A stretch of 64,000 nt of DNA from assembly GCF_027887165.1 (NCBI RefSeq), contig NC_077233.1, forward strand, positions 230,416,872-230,480,871. Reading direction: 5' to 3'. Made by a program: the position numbers and the translations under genes. Under the pieces are notes generated by a model. The model made no database searches, was not told where the DNA came from, and saw only the letters and a list, made by a program, of their open reading frames with translations. The DNA is from Monodelphis domestica. Taxonomy: Eukaryota; Chordata; Mammalia; Didelphimorphia; Didelphidae. This document shows, one piece after another, positions 60,950 through 64,000 of the stretch (positions within the stretch are counted from its first letter, which is position 1; the number at the start of each line of letters is the position of its first letter).

Positions 60950-62110
60950 CATTTCTAATGAGAAATGAAGTGAGATAAATTTGTACTCTGTCAGGGAGAC
61001 ATTCTGAGGAGGATTTCTGAGGGAAATTAAGAGTCTAACTGCCATCCTGAAAAAACAGAAATGTTGGATCGTAATTCCATTGTTATAGAACAGAAATTAT
61101 TTGGAGCTGTTGAGTACCCTATGGCCTTTCTCACAGCCTTATACAATGCTTAAATATTTATTGTCATTATATTATATATTACTGTTAATAAATTACATGG
61201 TTAGTAATGTTGATATTTTTCTGACACTGAGTTTGAGGTCTGCATCTGAGAGAGCAGCTAGCTCATGGGAAAGGGATTTTACCAGGGCTCACTGAGCAGG
61301 CTCAAAACTAAAGAGAGATTTTTCATTTTTATGTAATTTTTGAAGTAATTTCTAATCATCCTTCCTAGACTAAATTCTGTGAAAGAAGTAATTTATAAGG
61401 TAAGCAATTATATAGAAATACTATGGAATGAAGATTGTGTGTTTATCCTCAAGAGGACCTGAAAGATATTACCCTCCTTGTGCATCATGTACACATCTCA
61501 TAATCATCTTGTCTAGGGAACACATTCTATGAATGTAATGGAATATTATTATTCCATTAAAAACAATATGTTCTTTTCTCCTTATCCTATTACCCCTAAT
61601 CCCTTTCCAAAATTCCAACCTATGATTTCTCCTATCACCCCTCTTTTCTCTTATTTGCTGCTGAAAGTATGCTGTGATGGCTGGGTCCTCTCTATATGGG
61701 TGCTATATATAATGGGATCAAACAGGTGAATCCAGCCCTGATCTACAGGACATTGGGACATTTCCAGGGGGCCACATGCATTAGGCAACTTCATTCTTAT
61801 CTGGGATCTCCCCAAAAGGGAAAGGAGTACAGATACTCAATGTACAATGTAAAGGAGGTATTGGACAGCTAATTATTTGGCTAAAAGTACCAAGAGTGAT
61901 TAGAGCAAACAGGTGAGTCCACCTAATCTGTGTACTTCCAGTGGATCAGTGCTCACACTGAAGTGTTTAGTGCTGTGAGATGATGTAGCAAATCATCTGT
62001 CCTCTCCTCTTTTGGCCATCTCTCCTAACCCTATGACAGCTGAGATTCGAGACTATCAAAGTGAGGTCAGCTTCTGTATACCATTTCTTTCTTCCTGCTG
62101 GAGTGCCATG
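60950..62110. other. No recognised feature
   Basis: No exon, SINE or LTR is supported in this stretch. Confidence 0.35.
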
Positions 62111-62111
62111 T

Positions 62112-62113
<2 letters not shown>

Positions 62114-62181
<68 letters not shown>

Positions 62182-62224
62182 GTCTCTGTTTCTTTCTCTC
62201 TCTCTGTCTCTGTCTCTGTCTCTC

Positions 62225-62296
<72 letters not shown>

Positions 62297-62420
62297 TCTT
62301 TCTCTCTCTCTCTGTTTCTCTCTGTCTCTGTTTCTTTCTCTCTCTCTGTCTCTGTCTCTCTGTCTCTTCCTCTCTCCCTCTCTCTCTCTCTCCTTCCCTC
62401 CCTCCCCCCACCCCATGCCT
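62114..62420. repeat. TC-rich microsatellite, about 300 bp
   Basis: Long (TC)n runs mixed with TCTG and TTTC variants. Mirror-repeat polypyrimidine on the plus strand. Long open frames here on both strands are artefacts of the repeat. Confidence 0.97.
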
Positions 62421-62674
62421 CTCTTTCTCTGCTGTTGACTCCTCTCTATGAAAAAATTCTTTTTTTTTTCCTCTTGAAGGCAGGCCAAATCCAAGGCCAG
62501 ATTTTGTGATGTAAGAGCTTATCTTACTCTTCCTTCTTTTTCATTGTGGTATTCCACCTTCTTCCCTTTAGTTACCAGTAGTTTCACTCTCTTTTTACCC
62601 TTTGCCCATCAAATACTGGCCTTGGAAAATAAGTCAACTTATTAACACTGATATATGACTACTACGGTAAGGAG

Positions 62675-62935
62675 GAGGGCAGCAGCTAGGTGACACAATT
62701 GATAGAGCACTTGGCTTGGAATCAGGAACACTCATCTTCATGAATTCAAATCTAGCCTCAGACACTTACTAGCTATGTGATCCTGGAGAAGTCATTAAAT
62801 CCTATTTGCCTCATTTTCCTCATTTGTAAAAGAGTTAGAAAAGGAAATAGCACTTCAGTATCTTTACCAAGAAAACCTCAAAATGGTCAAGAAGAGTCAG
62901 ACACAAATGAAATTAACTGAACAACAATTTGTATC
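62675..62935 (+). mobile_element. CORE-type marsupial SINE
   Basis: gcagctaggtgacacaattgatagagc head, ctcagacacttactagctat, cctcattttcctcatttgta, ccaagaaaacctcaaaatgg, agagtcagacacaaatgaaa tail. Full length. Confidence 0.9.
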
Positions 62936-63058
62936 CAGAGCCATTGTACAGTTATAGTTTTCATCTCAATGGGGTCAAGATTGGACAAACAGGATTAACA
63001 AGATAGATAAGCAGAGATCTTGTCTGCAACTACTTGTATTTTCATTACAAAGGATTAA

Positions 63059-63295
63059 GGCAATTAGGTGGCTCACAGGATAGAGCACTAGGCCTAAAAT
63101 CAGGAGGGTCCAAGTCCAAATCCAGTCTCATACTGTGTGACCCTGGGCAACTCACTTAACCCTGTTGGCCTCCATTTCCTCATGTGCAAAATGAGCTGGA
63201 AAAGGAAATGGCAAACCTCTCTAGTACCATTGCTGAGAAAACCTCAAATAGGGTCATGAAGAGTCAGATGTGCTTGAAAGGACCAAACAATAGCA
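63059..63295 (+). mobile_element. CORE-type marsupial SINE with 12-bp target duplication
   Basis: Same family as 62675. ACAAAGGATTAA is found at 63047-63058 and 63296-63307, a perfect 12-bp duplication. Confidence 0.95.
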
Positions 63296-63389
63296 ACAAA
63301 GGATTAAATCAAAGGAATTGATTTTTCATGGGTATTGAGAAATTATCCAGTCCCTCTCCTGGACTTAACTTACAAAAAGAAACAGTATG

Positions 63390-63560
63390 GCTTAATGGCG
63401 AGTTACTTGTACTTAGGAGATATGGGTTTGAATCTTCATTCTGCCACTTTCTAGATAAGCGACCTTAAGGCACCATGTTTTTTGAGCTTCAGTTTCCTTA
63501 TCTGTAAAATAATGAACTTAGGTCACTAAAGTACCTTCAAGGTCTATCATTCAATGCTTC
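63390..63560 (+). repeat. MIR3/THER1-type SINE
   Basis: gatatgggtttgaatcttcatt, agcttcagtttccttatctg and gtcactaaagtaccttcaagg in order. Confidence 0.75.
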
Positions 63561-63899
63561 ATTACCAGTGATTCTGAAGAGGCTTGAATAATGTAAGAAA
63601 TTATTTGAGCAAAAAATTGGATGAGTTGTAGATTTAGTCTAAACCTTCTTACTATCAAAATTGCTTGCTGAGTTTTACGAGGGGTGAGGGAGGGTATCCC
63701 TGTTAATCTGTTGTCTGATAATAGCATTAAAATTCATAAGTCTTTAGTTATGACCAATTCAATTAATCTTTGACTGTAATTGGAAGATAGATGAAATTTT
63801 TCTTCTCAAATAGAATCATTTTCTTTGTTTTGTTTTCTTTTCTTCTTTTTGGTCTTGGCTTGAATTTTCATCACTATAAGGAGGAAACTTCCTCTGCCA

Positions 63900-64000
63900 G
63901 TGAAGATTTGTATGTTCTTATCTGGGGCACTGAGAGGCAAATGACTTGCCCAGGGTAACAAAACAAGTACATGGCAGAGAACAGACTACATCAAGGTACA
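63900..64000 (-). repeat. MIR fragment at window end
   Basis: gaggcaaatgacttgcccagggtaac is the reversed MIR core; it runs off the window. Confidence 0.6.

Noticed and set aside
61967-62494. Long Arg/Glu or Ser/Leu open frames on both strands
   Set aside because: They translate a TC/GA microsatellite; no real protein.
41225-64000. Exons of genes that flank CRYM in other mammals
   Set aside because: No segment gave a convincing exon with splice sites; everything recognised is repeat-derived.

Overview
The window looks like nuclear DNA from a marsupial (metatherian). It has marsupial-type L1 elements, tRNA-derived and CORE-type SINEs, ancient MIR and L2 copies, and class I endogenous retrovirus fossils. 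It also carries one host gene with eight clean coding exons. The species cannot be fixed from this sequence alone.

Layout. 1-3.1 kb: a SINE-like tail, then a broken class I (gamma-like) retroviral gag-pro fossil on the minus strand. 3.1-11.9 kb: a nearly full-length minus-strand L1 split by three insertions. One insertion is a 1.6-kb block with a matching 12-bp repeat at both ends; it contains a retrocopy of the two-frame MOCS2 mRNA. The other two are LTRs. 12.0-15.25 kb: a plus-strand L1 that keeps its 5' end and ORF1 but stops in the ORF2 endonuclease. It lies head-to-head with the first L1, 82 bp away. 15.9-22.8 kb: a third, near full-length plus-strand L1, interrupted by a SINE in ORF1 and a solo LTR in ORF2, and itself sitting in an old L2. 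22.8-27.3 kb: L2, MIR and L1-tail fossils leading to a promoter.

27.4-40.9 kb holds CRYM (mu-crystallin / ketimine reductase), plus strand, eight coding exons giving an uninterrupted 313-residue protein, with a TATA box and an ATTAAA poly(A) signal. Its introns hold MIRs, SINEs, an L2, a nearly identical tandem duplication, and one copy of a 0.5-kb repeat seen again near 60 kb. A 313-bp solo LTR sits about 20 bp beyond the probable poly(A) site.

41-64 kb has no recognisable host exon. It is a patchwork of LTR fossils (48.0-49.2, 50.4-53.0, 54.6-55.5 kb), an old L1 (56.9-59.2 kb), an L1 tail (60.2-60.6 kb), SINE/MIR copies, and a 300-bp TC-rich microsatellite (62.1-62.4 kb).

I found no prokaryotic-type system, CRISPR array or clearly new coding system. 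The most unusual items are the dicistronic MOCS2 retrocopy, the monomer-like duplication in an L1 5' UTR, the CRYM intron-7 tandem duplication, and the layered nest of retroelements. Names and comparisons to human proteins are from memory; no search was run.
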